64,000 bases of DNA, taken from positions 124,001-188,000 of the forward strand of contig NZ_JAHSTU010000004.1 of NCBI RefSeq assembly GCF_019145495.1, given 5' to 3'. Below the pieces are notes generated by a model. That model searched no databases, was not told where the DNA came from, and saw nothing but the letters and a program-made list of their open reading frames with translations. Every line of letters starts with the position of its first letter. Positions within the stretch are counted from its first letter, which is position 1. A program made the position numbers and the translations under genes. This document shows, piece after piece, positions 47,815 through 59,038 of this stretch. Source of the DNA: Pseudomonas azerbaijanoccidentalis. GTDB taxonomy: Bacteria > Pseudomonadota > Gammaproteobacteria > Pseudomonadales > Pseudomonadaceae.

Positions 47815-49257
47815 ATGTTCGATTTCCACCCCCAGCTCAAGCAGCGCTTTGCTGCGTTGCGCACGGGCGCTGAATTCTTTTCCTTGCGCTATGTGCGCGA
47901 GTCCGGCCAGTACCTGTCGGTGCGCAAGAACGTCGCTGAACCGCCGAGCCTGAGCCGTGACGAAGGGGCGATGCTGACCGTTCGGGTCAACGGTGTCGAA
48001 GCCTATGCCGCGACCAATGACCTCTCGCAACAAGGCCTGCAAGCGGCGCTTGAGCGTGCCGAACACCAGGCCCGCCGACTCAAGCCTCATGCCTTGTTGA
48101 ACCTGCGCGAACAGTCTGTTTCCAGCGACCGCGCCGATTACTTTTCACCGAACCTCGATCAGCCCTTTCCGTCCCTGAGTGTTTGCTACGCCGTGCTCAG
48201 TGCCGAATCCGCCGCCGTGCCCAAGGACGAGCGCCTGGTGAATTGGCAGGTGAGCATCGGCATTACCCACGTCGAGCAGATCTACCTCAACAGCGCCGGC
48301 GCCGAGCTGCGTCAGGCCCAGCGCTTCGTTTACCCCGGTCTCGATGTCACCGCCTACGACGGCAACGACAGCCAGACCCGTACCCTCGGTCGGGAAAACT
48401 TCGGCCAACAGGGTGGTTTTGATGTCATCAGCCGCTGCGGACTGATCGGAGCAGGAGTGAACATCGCCGATCAGGCACTGCAATTGCTGTCGGCGCCGAA
48501 CACCCCGCAAGGTCCGCGCGACCTGCTGCTGATGCCCGACCAAATGATGCTGCAGATCCACGAGTCCATTGGTCACCCGCTGGAGCTGGACCGCATCCTC
48601 GGCGATGAGCGCAATTACGCCGGCACCAGTTTCGTCAAAGCCGAAGACTTCGGCCGCCTGCAATACGGCTCGAAACTGCTCAATGTGACGTTCGACCCGG
48701 ACATCCCCGAGCAGCTCGCCAGTTACGGTCATGACGACGACGGCACGCCCGCCAGCAAACAATTCCTGATCCGCGAAGGCCTGTTGCTGCGGCCGTTGGG
48801 CGGTGCGCTGTCGCAATTTCGCGCAGGCATGGACGGTGTCGCCAATAGCCGCGCCTGTGGCTGGAATCGTCCGCCGATCGACCGCATGGCCAACCTGAAT
48901 ATCGAGCCGGGCGATCAACCGCTGGAACAACTGATTGGCAACATCGAGCACGGCATTCTGATGAGTACCAACCGTTCCTGGTCCATCGACGATGCGCGCA
49001 ACAAGTTCCAGTTCGGTTGCGAATGGGGCCAGTTGATCGAAAACGGTGAGCTGAAGGGCGTGGTGAAGAACCCGAATTACCGGGCGATTTCCGCACAGTT
49101 CTGGAAAAGCCTCAGCGCCGTCGGCGATGTCAACACCTTCAAGGTCCTTGGCACGCCGAACTGCGGCAAGGGCGAGCCGAATCAAGTGATCCGCGTCGGC
49201 CACGCCTCGCCCGCGTGTGTCTTCAGTAACGTTGATGTGTTTGGGGGAGACGCCTGA
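47815..49257 (+). CDS. TldD-like metallopeptidase subunit
   Basis: This 480-residue protein matches the TldD subunit of the TldD/TldE (PmbA) heterodimer. The zinc motif HESIGH (H249, E250, H254) in LQIHESIGHPLELDRIL is intact. The family cleaves modified peptides, for example microcin B17 precursors. The ribosome-binding site AAGGAGG is strong. Stop overlaps the TldE-like start (TGATGA). This pair is probably distinct from the housekeeping tldD/pmbA. No precursor peptide gene is obvious nearby. Confidence 0.86.
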   Translation: MFDFHPQLKQRFAALRTGAEFFSLRYVRESGQYLSVRKNVAEPPSLSRDEGAMLTVRVNGVEAYAATNDLSQQGLQAALERAEHQARRLKPHALLNLREQSVSSDRADYFSPNLDQPFPSLSVCYAVLSAESAAVPKDERLVNWQVSIGITHVEQIYLNSAGAELRQAQRFVYPGLDVTAYDGNDSQTRTLGRENFGQQGGFDVISRCGLIGAGVNIADQALQLLSAPNTPQGPRDLLLMPDQMMLQIHESIGHPLELDRILGDERNYAGTSFVKAEDFGRLQYGSKLLNVTFDPDIPEQLASYGHDDDGTPASKQFLIREGLLLRPLGGALSQFRAGMDGVANSRACGWNRPPIDRMANLNIEPGDQPLEQLIGNIEHGILMSTNRSWSIDDARNKFQFGCEWGQLIENGELKGVVKNPNYRAISAQFWKSLSAVGDVNTFKVLGTPNCGKGEPNQVIRVGHASPACVFSNVDVFGGDA

Positions 49258-50594
49258 TGAGTACATCCAGGGCTCAAGCCGATTCGTTCAAGGCATTGGT
49301 CGCAGGTTTTCGCCAAGCGCTGCGCGAGCCGGAACAATTCACCCTCAGCTACGCCGCCGAATCATCGGCCTTCGTGCGTTTCAACCACGCCAAGGTCCGT
49401 CAGGCCGGGCAGGTGCAGCAAGCGAGCATCGGCCTCAAGCTGATCAACGATGGCCGCCACGCCGACTTGCAAATCACCTTGGCCGGCGATCCAGAAGTCG
49501 ACCTCGAGCGTCTGGCCGAAGGTCTGCAACAACTGCGCGAAACCTTGCCGTTGCTACCCAAGGACCCGTACCTGCTGCTCAACTACAACGGCTGGCAAAG
49601 CAAGAACGTGCAGGAACACCCACTGCCGGATACCGAGCAAGCGGTTGCCGAAATCACCCGTGCGGCTGAAGGACTGGACATGGTCGGCTTCTACGCTGCC
49701 GGGCCAATCAGCCGTGGATTTGCCAGTTCCGCCGGAGCATTCGGTTGGCACCAGGCCAACAGCTTCAACTTTGATTTCAGCCTGTTCCATGACAACGGTC
49801 AGGCAGTGAAAGCCAGCTATGCCGGGCACGACTGGAACAGTGAAGGCTTTGCCAAGCGCTTCCAGCAAGCGCGCGAGCAGCTTGAGTTTCTCGGCCGGCC
49901 GCTGCGTACGTTGGCGCCGGGTCAGTACCGCGCTTACCTCGCCCCCGCCGCGCTGGAAGAAATCATGGGCATGTTGTGCTGGGGTGGTTTCTCGGCACAG
50001 TCGATTGCCAGCAAAAGCAGCCCGCTGCAGAAACTCTACGCGGGCGATCAACACTTCAGCCCGCTGGTCTCGCTGGATGAAAAAGTCAGCGGCTCGTTGA
50101 GTCCGGCATTTTCCGATGAAGGTTATCCGCGCAGCGACCTGGGGTTGATCGTCGACGGCAAGGCCGGGGCGCAACTGGTTGGCTCACGTAGCGCCGCGGA
50201 ATACGGTTTGACCGCCAATGGCGCCAGCGGCGGAGAGTCGCCCAGTGCGCTGAACATGAAGGCCGGGGCATTGCCTGATTCGGACATCCTCAAGCAACTG
50301 GGCACGGGCCTGTACATCAGCAACCTGTGGTACTTGAACTTCTCGGATCAACCGGCGGCACGCCTGACCGGCATGACCCGGTTTGCGACGTTCTGGGTCG
50401 AGAACGGCGAGATACAGGCGCCCGTCAGCACCATGCGTTTTGATGACAGCGCCTTCAGCCTGCTCGGTTCGCAGCTGGAAGCGTTGACCGAGGAGCGCGA
50501 AATGTTGCTGTCGGCGAGTACTTACAGCCAGCGGGCAACGGCCTCGGCGTTGTTGCCGGGGGCACTTGTCAGCCGGTTGACCCTGACGCTGTGA
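49257..50594 (+). CDS. TldE/PmbA-like subunit
   Basis: This 445-residue partner lacks the HExxxH motif, as expected for TldE, which closes the protease chamber around TldD. Conserved stretches include PGQYRAYLAPAALEEIMGML and LGTGLYISNLWYLNFSD. It is translationally coupled to the TldD-like gene by a one-base overlap. Confidence 0.85.
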   Translation: MSTSRAQADSFKALVAGFRQALREPEQFTLSYAAESSAFVRFNHAKVRQAGQVQQASIGLKLINDGRHADLQITLAGDPEVDLERLAEGLQQLRETLPLLPKDPYLLLNYNGWQSKNVQEHPLPDTEQAVAEITRAAEGLDMVGFYAAGPISRGFASSAGAFGWHQANSFNFDFSLFHDNGQAVKASYAGHDWNSEGFAKRFQQAREQLEFLGRPLRTLAPGQYRAYLAPAALEEIMGMLCWGGFSAQSIASKSSPLQKLYAGDQHFSPLVSLDEKVSGSLSPAFSDEGYPRSDLGLIVDGKAGAQLVGSRSAAEYGLTANGASGGESPSALNMKAGALPDSDILKQLGTGLYISNLWYLNFSDQPAARLTGMTRFATFWVENGEIQAPVSTMRFDDSAFSLLGSQLEALTEEREMLLSASTYSQRATASALLPGALVSRLTLTL

Positions 50595-50600
50595 CAAACC

Positions 50601-50731
50601 TGTAGCCGCTGGCGAAGCCTGCGTTCGAGGACGAAGTCCTCGCCTGTCCGGCTACCGGGTTTCAACCGGAAACGCATTGGCAGTGTTAACGGCTGCTTCG
50701 CAGCCGAACGCCGGCTTCGCCAGCTGCTACA
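50601..50731. repeat. Long paired REP-like repeat (TGTAGCCGCTGG family)
   Basis: Outer arms TGTAGCCGCTGGCGAAGCC and GGCTTCGCCAGCTGCTACA enclose further palindromic pieces (CGAGGACGAAGTCCTCG; GGTTTCAACC). Between tldE and the MFS gene. Confidence 0.8.
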
Positions 50732-50779
50732 GGGTCTTTCGTCTTGCGCAATGCTTCATCTCAACCCATAAGAGGTCCC

Positions 50780-52207
50780 ATGCCCAATCGCCCGCCTCTC
50801 GATCCTGTCACCGCCCGCTGGGTGCCGTGGGTCGTCGCCATTGCGTTCTTCATGCAGTCCCTCGACGGGACGATCCTCAACACCGCCCTGCCGGCCATGG
50901 CCCGCGATCTGGCAGAAGATCCGCTGCGTATGCAGGGCGTAATCATCGCCTACATGCTCACCGTCGCGTTGCTGATTCCCGCTTCCGGCTGGATCGCCGA
51001 CCGCTTCGGCACCAAGAAAATCTTCTTCAGCGCGATTCTGCTGTTCAGCCTCGGCTCGCTGCTTTGCGCATTGTCGACCAGCCTCAGCCAATTGATTGGC
51101 GCCCGAGTGATCCAGGGCCTGGGCGGTGCGTTGATGCTGCCGGTCGGGCGACTGGTGGTGCTGCGTGCCTACCCGCGTTCGGAACTGGTGCGGATCATGG
51201 GCTTCATCACCATTCCCGGCCTGCTCGGCCCGCTGATCGGCCCGACCATGGGCGGCTGGATGGTGCAATACCTGACCTGGCACTGGATCTTCCTGATCAA
51301 CCTGCCGGTGGGGCTGATCGGTTGCTACGCCGTGTGGAAATTCATTCCCGACTTGCGCGGTTCCGAGCGCACACGCTTCGATAGCCTGGGCTTCTTGCTG
51401 TTCGGCGCCGCGATGATTCTGATCACCGTCGCCATGGAAGGCCTGGGCGAACTGCACCTGCCGCACCTGCGGGTGATGCTGCTGCTGTTCGGCGGCATGG
51501 CCTGTCTGGCAGCGTACTGGCTACGCGCCGGTCACATCGACAATCCACTGTTTGCGCCGTCGCTGTTCAAGACGCGGACCTTCGCCGTGGGGATTCTCGG
51601 CAACCTGTTCGCCCGGCTTGGCAGCGGCGCACTGCCGTTCCTGGTGCCGTTGCTGCTGCAAGTGGCGCTGGGGTATTCACCGTCGCAGGCGGGGATGAGC
51701 ATGCTGCCGCTGGCCGCCGCCGCCATGATCGCCAAATGGGTCGCGCGACCGATGATCGAGCGCCTGGGGTATCGCATTGTGCTGACCGGCAACACGCTGG
51801 CGCTGGGCATCATGCTGGCGGCCATGGGTCTGGTCAGCGAGCAGACGCCCTACTGGCTGCTGCTATGCCTGCTGGCGATTCTCGGTGCGATCAACTCGCT
51901 GCAATTCACCGCGATGAACACCGTGACATTGATCGACCTCGACGACGCCAGCGCCAGCAGCGGCAACAGCCTGCTGTCGGTAGTTGCGCAATTGTCCCTG
52001 AGCCTGGGTGTGGCGTGCGCCGGTGCACTGCTGGGCGGGTTTACGGCGGAGCTCGGCAACGACGGTGTCGATACGGTGCTGGGCGCGTTCCAGCTGACCT
52101 TTGTGACGGTCGGGATCATGGCCATGCTGGCCGCCACGATCTTTTCGCAGCTGTCCCCTAAAGACGGACGACGAGTGGTCAGCCGCGAGCACGACATCGA
52201 ACACTGA
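50780..52207 (+). CDS. DHA2-type MFS drug exporter
   Basis: This 475-residue MFS protein has about fourteen membrane segments, the DHA2 motif LDGTILNTALPAMARDL near residue 28, motif A-like GWIADRFGTKK and motif C-like GPLIGPTMGGWM. It resembles MdtD. The start MPNRPPLDPVTARWVP follows AGAGG; the earlier in-frame ATG lacks one. No efflux partner gene is nearby, and the substrate is unknown. Confidence 0.87.
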   Translation: MPNRPPLDPVTARWVPWVVAIAFFMQSLDGTILNTALPAMARDLAEDPLRMQGVIIAYMLTVALLIPASGWIADRFGTKKIFFSAILLFSLGSLLCALSTSLSQLIGARVIQGLGGALMLPVGRLVVLRAYPRSELVRIMGFITIPGLLGPLIGPTMGGWMVQYLTWHWIFLINLPVGLIGCYAVWKFIPDLRGSERTRFDSLGFLLFGAAMILITVAMEGLGELHLPHLRVMLLLFGGMACLAAYWLRAGHIDNPLFAPSLFKTRTFAVGILGNLFARLGSGALPFLVPLLLQVALGYSPSQAGMSMLPLAAAAMIAKWVARPMIERLGYRIVLTGNTLALGIMLAAMGLVSEQTPYWLLLCLLAILGAINSLQFTAMNTVTLIDLDDASASSGNSLLSVVAQLSLSLGVACAGALLGGFTAELGNDGVDTVLGAFQLTFVTVGIMAMLAATIFSQLSPKDGRRVVSREHDIEH

Positions 52208-52209
52208 CC

Positions 52210-52310
52210 CGTAGCCGCTGCCGAGGTACGAGGCTGCGTTGGGCGGCGAAGCGGCCCCGATGGCGGTCCTGCGGACACGCAACGCAGCCTCGTGCCTCGG
52301 CAGCGGCTAC
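52210..52310. repeat. Long paired REP-like repeat (TGTAGCCGCTGCC family)
   Basis: Arms GTAGCCGCTGCCGAGG...GAGGCTGCGTT and complement run nearly 40 bases each. Between the MFS gene and dbpA. Confidence 0.85.
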
Positions 52311-52385
52311 AACTCGTCCAGAATTTGCAGGTTGAGGCAGCGGGACTGGTACACTGCGCGACATTTTGTTTTGCAGGCCAGTCCC

Positions 52386-53771
<1,386 letters not shown>

Positions 53772-53817
53772 CAACGCCACACAGCTCCTACAGGTTTTCT
53801 ATTTTGAGGACACCGTT

Positions 53818-54996
53818 TTGCGCTCTACCGAAGTCGTGATCATTGGCGCTGGCGCCGCAGGGTTGATGTGCGCACTGACCGCCGCCGAGCGTGGGCGCAA
53901 GGTGTTGCTGCTCGACCACGCCAACAAGGCTGGCAAGAAAATCCTGATGTCGGGCGGTGGCCGTTGTAATTTCACCAATATGTACACCGAACCGAGCAAT
54001 TTCCTCTCGCAGAACGCGCATTTCTGCAAGTCAGCGCTGGCACGCTACACCCAATGGGATTTCATCGGCATGGTCGCCAAGCATGGCGTGCCATACCACG
54101 AGAAAAAACTCGGCCAGCTGTTCTGCGATAACAAATCCAGCGACATCTTGGAGATGCTGCTGAACGAGTGCGATCAGGTCGGCGTCAGCCTGAACCTGGA
54201 CACTTCGATCCAGACCATCGAGAAGCTCGAAAAGGGCTACTTGCTCGACACCACCCTCGGCCAGGTGACGTGCGAATCCCTGGTGATCGCCACTGGCGGT
54301 CTGTCGATCCCGACCCTGGGCGCGACCGGCTTTGGCTATCAGGTGGCCAGGCAATTTGGCCACGAATTGCTGCCGACCCGCGCCGGCCTGGTGCCGTTCA
54401 CCATCACCGATCAGCTCAAGGAATTGTGCAGCGAGCTGTCCGGGACTTCAGTGGATTGCCTGGTGAGCTGCAACGACCAGAGCTTTCGCGAGAACATCCT
54501 GTTCACTCACCGCGGCCTGAGCGGCCCGGCGATTTTGCAGATTTCTTCGTTCTGGGAATCGGGTGACACAGTTGAGATCAACCTGATGCCGGACCACGAC
54601 GTACCGACCTGGCTGCAACAGCAACAGGCCGAACGCCCCAACAGCGAGCTGAAAACCCTGCTCGGGGAAATCTTCACCAAGAAGATGGCCAGCTTGCTCG
54701 CGGACAACTGGTTCGTGTCCAAGCCGATGAAGCAGTACACGCACGCTGAGATTGCCGACATCGCCGAAAAACTGGCGAGCTGGAAAGTCGTGCCGGCCGG
54801 CACCGAAGGCTACCGGACTGCGGAAGTGACACTGGGCGGCGTGGACACCAACGAAGTGTCCTCCAAGACCATGGAATCGCTGAAAAGCCCCGGCTTGTAT
54901 TTCATTGGCGAAGTGCTCGATGTGACCGGGCATCTGGGCGGCTTCAATTTCCAGTGGGCCTGGGCCTCAGGTTACGCCGCCGCGCAGTACGTCTGA
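53818..54996 (+). CDS. HI0933/YhiN-type FAD-dependent oxidoreductase
   Basis: This 392-residue flavoprotein starts with TTG (GAGGA lies ten bases before). The FAD motif VVIIGAGAAGLMCALTAAER is followed by GKKILMSGGGRCNFTN, the hallmark of the HI0933 family, and ends with VTGHLGGFNFQWAWASGYAA. The reaction is unknown. It lies 46 bases after dbpA and may share its transcript. Confidence 0.9.
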   Translation: MRSTEVVIIGAGAAGLMCALTAAERGRKVLLLDHANKAGKKILMSGGGRCNFTNMYTEPSNFLSQNAHFCKSALARYTQWDFIGMVAKHGVPYHEKKLGQLFCDNKSSDILEMLLNECDQVGVSLNLDTSIQTIEKLEKGYLLDTTLGQVTCESLVIATGGLSIPTLGATGFGYQVARQFGHELLPTRAGLVPFTITDQLKELCSELSGTSVDCLVSCNDQSFRENILFTHRGLSGPAILQISSFWESGDTVEINLMPDHDVPTWLQQQQAERPNSELKTLLGEIFTKKMASLLADNWFVSKPMKQYTHAEIADIAEKLASWKVVPAGTEGYRTAEVTLGGVDTNEVSSKTMESLKSPGLYFIGEVLDVTGHLGGFNFQWAWASGYAAAQYV

Positions 54997-55008
54997 TCGC
55001 ACCGTTCT

Positions 55009-55095
55009 TGTAGGAGCTGCCGAGTGGAACGAGGCTGCGATCTTTTGATCTTGAAAAGCAAAGTCAAAAGTTCGCAGCCTGCGGCAGCTCCTACA
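55009..55095. repeat. Paired REP element with unequal arms
   Basis: The left arm has an insert (GCCGAGTGGAACGAGGCTGCG) and the right arm is the standard CAGCCTGCGGCAGCTCCTAC. This suggests recombination of two REP variants. Confidence 0.8.
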
Positions 55096-55214
55096 GGGAC
55101 CGTATTTCAATCAGGAAAGGAACAAATTTTGCTGTCTGATGTGATCGGCGCCATTGCGTCGGCGTCATTAGTGGCTCAATTTAGCGTCATTGCCTCGGAA
55201 GGCCTTCGCACTTC

Positions 55215-57398
55215 ATGTCATCGACTTCGTTCCGTCAGTCTCTGCGTCGCCTTTGGGCGCTGGATAAATTCAGCTACAGCGTGCGGGTATTCATCGCCCT
55301 GACCGGCACCATGGCGCTGTGTTGGTATCAGGATGAAATGGGGCTGCTGATCCCGTTGTTCCTCGGGATTATCGCCAGCGCCCTGGCCGAGACCGACGAC
55401 AGTTGGCAGGGCCGCCTCAACGCATTGGCCGTAACGCTGGTGTGTTTCGCCGTTGCCGCCCTGTCCGTCGAACTGCTCTTCCCTTACCCCTATCTCTTCA
55501 TCATTGCCTTTGCCCTTGCCGCGTTCTGCCTGACCATGCTCGGCGCGCTGGGCGAACGCTATGGGGCAATTGCCTCGGCGACGCTGATTCTGTCGGTCTA
55601 CACCATGATCGGCGTGGACCAACGCGGTGGCGCGGTCACCGACTTCTGGCACGAGCCCCTGCTGTTGGTGGCCGGTGCGGCCTGGTACGGCGTGCTCTCG
55701 GTGCTGTGGCAGGCGCTGTTCTCCAATCAGCCGGTGCAACAGAGCCTGGCGCGGCTGTTCCGCGAGCTGGGTTTTTACCTGAAACTGAAATCCTCACTGT
55801 TCGAGCCGATCCGCCAGATGGACGTGGAAGCGCGGCGACTGGAACTGGCGCAACAAAACGGCCGGGTCGTTGCAGCACTGAACGCTGCCAAGGAAATTAT
55901 CCTGCACCGGGTCGGCAACGGTCGGCCAGGCTCGAAAGTCAGCCGTTACCTGAAACTGTACTTCCTCGCCCAAGACATCCACGAGCGCGCCAGTTCTTCG
56001 CACTACCCTTACAACGCCCTGGCCGATGCCTTCTTTCACAGCGACGTGCTGTTCCGCTGTCAGCGCCTGCTGCGCCAGCAAGGCAAGGCCTGCCGGGCAC
56101 TGGCCGAATCGATCCAGATGCGCCAGCCGTTCATCTATGACGCGAGTTTCGCCGAAGCCTTGGGCGACCTGCACGCCTCCCTCGAACATTTGCGCATCCA
56201 GAGCAACCCGGCCTGGCGCGGCTTGCTGCGCTCACTTCGGGCGCTGGCGGCGAACCTCGGTACGCTCGACCGCTTGCTCAGCGACGCCAGCAACCCCGAT
56301 GCCCTGGCGGACGCCACCGACAGCAGCTTGCTCGATCGCTCACCGCGCAGCCTCAAGGACGTGTGGATACGTTTGCGCACCCAGCTGACGCCGACGTCGC
56401 TGCTGTTCCGCCATGCCCTGCGTTTGCCCCTGGCGTTGAGCATCGGCTATGCGATGGTGCACTTGATCCACCCGTCCCAGGGTTATTGGATCATCCTCAC
56501 CACGCTGTTTGTCTGCCAACCGAACTACGGCGCTACGCGGCGCAAACTCGGGCAGCGGATCATCGGCACTGCCATCGGTCTGACCCTGGCCTGGGCGCTG
56601 TTCGACCTGTTCCCCAATCCGCTGATCCAGTCGTGTTTCGCCATCGCCGCCGGCATTGTGTTCTTTACCAACCGCACCACCCGCTACACGCTGGCGACGG
56701 CGGCAATCACCTTGATGATTCTGTTTTGCTTCAATCAGGTCGGTGACGGTTACGGGCTGTTCCTGCCACGTCTGTTCGATACCTTGCTCGGCAGCCTGAT
56801 CGCCGGGCTCGCGGTGTTCCTGTTCCTGCCGGACTGGCAGGGTCGACGCCTGAACAAAGTGCTGGCCAACACCCTGACCTGCAACAGCATTTACTTGCGT
56901 CAAATCATGCAGCAATACGCCGCCGGCAAAAGCGACGACCTGGCGTATCGCCTGGCCCGGCGCAACGCACACAACGCTGACGCGGCGCTGTCGACCACCC
57001 TGGCCAACATGCTGATGGAGCCAGGGCATTTCCGTAAGGAAGCGGATGTGGGGTTTCGTTTTCTGGTGCTGTCGCACACCTTGCTCAGTTATCTGTCCGG
57101 CCTGGGTGCGCACCGAGAAACGCAATTACCGGCCGATGTGCGCGAGCACTTGATTGAAAACGCCGGGGTGAAACTGGCCATCAGCATCGACGAAATCGCT
57201 CAAGGGTTGGCGAGCAAATCCGCGATTGCGATTCAGAGCGATGAGGAAGAAGCGCTGGCCAATGAACTTGAGCAAATGCCCGATGAAATCGATGAAGGCC
57301 AACGATTGGTGCAGACGCAATTGGCGTTGATCTGTCGGCAGTTGGGGCCATTGCGCACGCTTGCCGCGCATTTGATCAAGGATACGAGCGAGGATTGA
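55215..57398 (+). CDS. yccS: YccS/FUSC-family inner membrane protein
   Basis: This 727-residue protein has two groups of about six membrane segments (about 20-165 and 405-545) separated by and followed by cytosolic domains, the YccS/YhfK layout with the fusaric-acid-resistance-like pore fold. The signature HPSQGYWIILTTLFVCQPNY is clear. Members are thought to be efflux-related, with no proven substrate. GGAAGG precedes the ATG. Confidence 0.9.
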   Translation: MSSTSFRQSLRRLWALDKFSYSVRVFIALTGTMALCWYQDEMGLLIPLFLGIIASALAETDDSWQGRLNALAVTLVCFAVAALSVELLFPYPYLFIIAFALAAFCLTMLGALGERYGAIASATLILSVYTMIGVDQRGGAVTDFWHEPLLLVAGAAWYGVLSVLWQALFSNQPVQQSLARLFRELGFYLKLKSSLFEPIRQMDVEARRLELAQQNGRVVAALNAAKEIILHRVGNGRPGSKVSRYLKLYFLAQDIHERASSSHYPYNALADAFFHSDVLFRCQRLLRQQGKACRALAESIQMRQPFIYDASFAEALGDLHASLEHLRIQSNPAWRGLLRSLRALAANLGTLDRLLSDASNPDALADATDSSLLDRSPRSLKDVWIRLRTQLTPTSLLFRHALRLPLALSIGYAMVHLIHPSQGYWIILTTLFVCQPNYGATRRKLGQRIIGTAIGLTLAWALFDLFPNPLIQSCFAIAAGIVFFTNRTTRYTLATAAITLMILFCFNQVGDGYGLFLPRLFDTLLGSLIAGLAVFLFLPDWQGRRLNKVLANTLTCNSIYLRQIMQQYAAGKSDDLAYRLARRNAHNADAALSTTLANMLMEPGHFRKEADVGFRFLVLSHTLLSYLSGLGAHRETQLPADVREHLIENAGVKLAISIDEIAQGLASKSAIAIQSDEEEALANELEQMPDEIDEGQRLVQTQLALICRQLGPLRTLAAHLIKDTSED

Positions 57399-57410
57399 TG
57401 CACGGACTTT

Positions 57411-57454
57411 TGTAGCAGCCGAACGCAGCCTCGCAGGCTCGGCAGCTGCTACAA
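57411..57454. repeat. Short REP-like inverted repeat
   Basis: TGTAGCAGCCGAACGCAGCC then GGCTCGGCAGCTGCTACA, a shortened version of the long family, between convergent genes. Confidence 0.7.
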
Positions 57455-57469
57455 AAATGCGATCTGCCG

Positions 57470-58207
57470 CTACATCCCATGCTGCTTTAACAGCCGCTCA
57501 TAACTGCCATCCGCCTTCATCGCGGCAATCGCCCGGTCGAAGCCGGCGACGATTTGCTCATGTTTAGGGTTCTTCAGGCTGACCAAAATGTGCAGGCCGT
57601 TCTCGCTCAATGGTTTGGGCAGGAACTCCACGGCATTGCGCACTTTGGCAGGCTCACGGGCCAGGTAATACCGCGCGACGTATTCGTCCTCCAGCGTCAG
57701 CTTGACCCGGTCGGCGGCAACCATCCGCACGGCCATTGCAAAACTGTGTACCGGAATTTTCTGGAATGATGGGTCTTCATCGAACGCCGGTGAGTAGGCA
57801 TACCCGCGCACCACTGCAATCGGATAAGTGTGCAGTTGCTGCAGATTATTGAATTCGATGGGCGCATCTTTGCGCTTGAGAAAGCGCACGCGATTGACCA
57901 GATACTCACCGGAGAATTTCCCCAGTTTCGTGCGCTCGTCGGTGTACCAGGCGTTGATCAGCACGTCGTAGCGCCCCTCGGTCACGCCCAGCAGCGCGCG
58001 CGCCCAAGGCACCTGTTCGAAATCACTGGCATAGCCGGCGCGCGCCAGTGCGGTACTGACAATGTCCGTGGCCAACCCGCCATTGACCAATGTCGCGTCG
58101 GTGAACGGCGGCCAGGCATCAGCCACCAGCCGCAGCTTTTCTGCTGCCGCACTTTGAGTCAGCAACAGCAATCCAATCAAAGCAAAGGCTCGATGCAATC
58201 GCGGCAT
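57470..58207 (-). CDS. Periplasmic substrate-binding protein, family 3
   Basis: This 245-residue secreted protein has a signal peptide (MPRLHRAFALIGLLLLTQSA). The mature part follows the amino-acid-binding (SBP_bac_3) fold, with LRLVADAWPPFTDATLVNGG and GRYDVLINAWYTDERTK. Ligand unknown, and no transporter genes adjoin; it may be a sensor-like binding protein. Confidence 0.85.
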   Translation of the reverse strand: MPRLHRAFALIGLLLLTQSAAAEKLRLVADAWPPFTDATLVNGGLATDIVSTALARAGYASDFEQVPWARALLGVTEGRYDVLINAWYTDERTKLGKFSGEYLVNRVRFLKRKDAPIEFNNLQQLHTYPIAVVRGYAYSPAFDEDPSFQKIPVHSFAMAVRMVAADRVKLTLEDEYVARYYLAREPAKVRNAVEFLPKPLSENGLHILVSLKNPKHEQIVAGFDRAIAAMKADGSYERLLKQHGM

Positions 58208-58462
58208 GCTAGAAAATCCTTAGCGGGCGGCTACCCGACGTGTTTTCAGCCAAAACCCCAAGATCCAGTAACGGCACAAACAGGCACTAAACGGTAGCTC
58301 ATTGAAGCCACTGCGCATCGCGTAATCCCAGATTACACAAAGAAGTCAGCGCCGCGCGAAATGAATGATGGCATTTTGGTCTTTATCACAGATTTCTCTG
58401 CCATAAAGACATCCAGCGCCTGGACGCTTAGTATCGGAGGGACGTTTTCAGGAAATCAGAAC

Positions 58463-58915
58463 ATGACAATTGATTGGGTCTGCAAACACCACAGCGATCT
58501 GGGCAAAGAACAGCTCTATGCCATTTTGCAGTTGCGTGATGAAGTGTTTGTCGTTGAGCAGAAGTGCATCTATCAGGACATCGACGGCCAGGATCTGGAA
58601 GGTGATACCTGCCATTTGATGGGCTGGGACGGGGATCGACTGGTGGCGTATTTGCGTTTGCTCGACCCCGAACTACAGGGTGGCGACGTGGTCATCGGCC
58701 GGGTGGTGACTGCGCCGCTGGGTCGAGGCAAAGGGCTCGGTCATGAATTGATGGAGCGAGCACTCAAACAGGCCGAAAAACGCTGGCCCGATATGCCGAT
58801 CTATCTCTCGGCCCAGGCGCATTTGCAGGGGTATTACGGGAAGTACGGGTTTGTGGTGGCGGGTGAGGAGTATGTCGAGGATGGCATTCCGCACATTGGC
58901 ATGCGGCGTTCCTGA
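58463..58915 (+). CDS. ElaA-like GNAT acetyltransferase
   Basis: This 150-residue protein is an ElaA-type acetyltransferase, with LQLRDEVFVVEQKCIYQDID and the motif A-like GRVVTAPLGRGKGLGHELME. The acceptor is unknown. The start follows AGGAAA. A longer frame upstream lacks this and is not used. Confidence 0.88.
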   Translation: MTIDWVCKHHSDLGKEQLYAILQLRDEVFVVEQKCIYQDIDGQDLEGDTCHLMGWDGDRLVAYLRLLDPELQGGDVVIGRVVTAPLGRGKGLGHELMERALKQAEKRWPDMPIYLSAQAHLQGYYGKYGFVVAGEEYVEDGIPHIGMRRS

Positions 58916-58918
58916 GGA

Positions 58919-59020
58919 TGCTATCGCTGGCAAGCCAGCGCCCACAGTGAACGCGAGCGCAGCGCTAATTTGCAACCCGCCTCGGAACCTGTGGGAGCGG
59001 GCTTGCCCGCGATAGCGTCA
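58919..59020. repeat. Paired REP element, mixed arms
   Basis: The left arm CTATCGCTGGCAAGCCAGCG and the right arm GTGGGAGCGGGCTTGCCCGC belong to two GTGGGAGC subfamilies. Confidence 0.8.
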
Positions 59021-59038
59021 GCACTGGCAGCGAGAAAC

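Noticed and set aside
55024..55302. A 92-codon frame upstream of yccS
   Set aside because: Its first part is a REP arm and its last part overlaps the yccS start out of frame; no ribosome-binding site of note.
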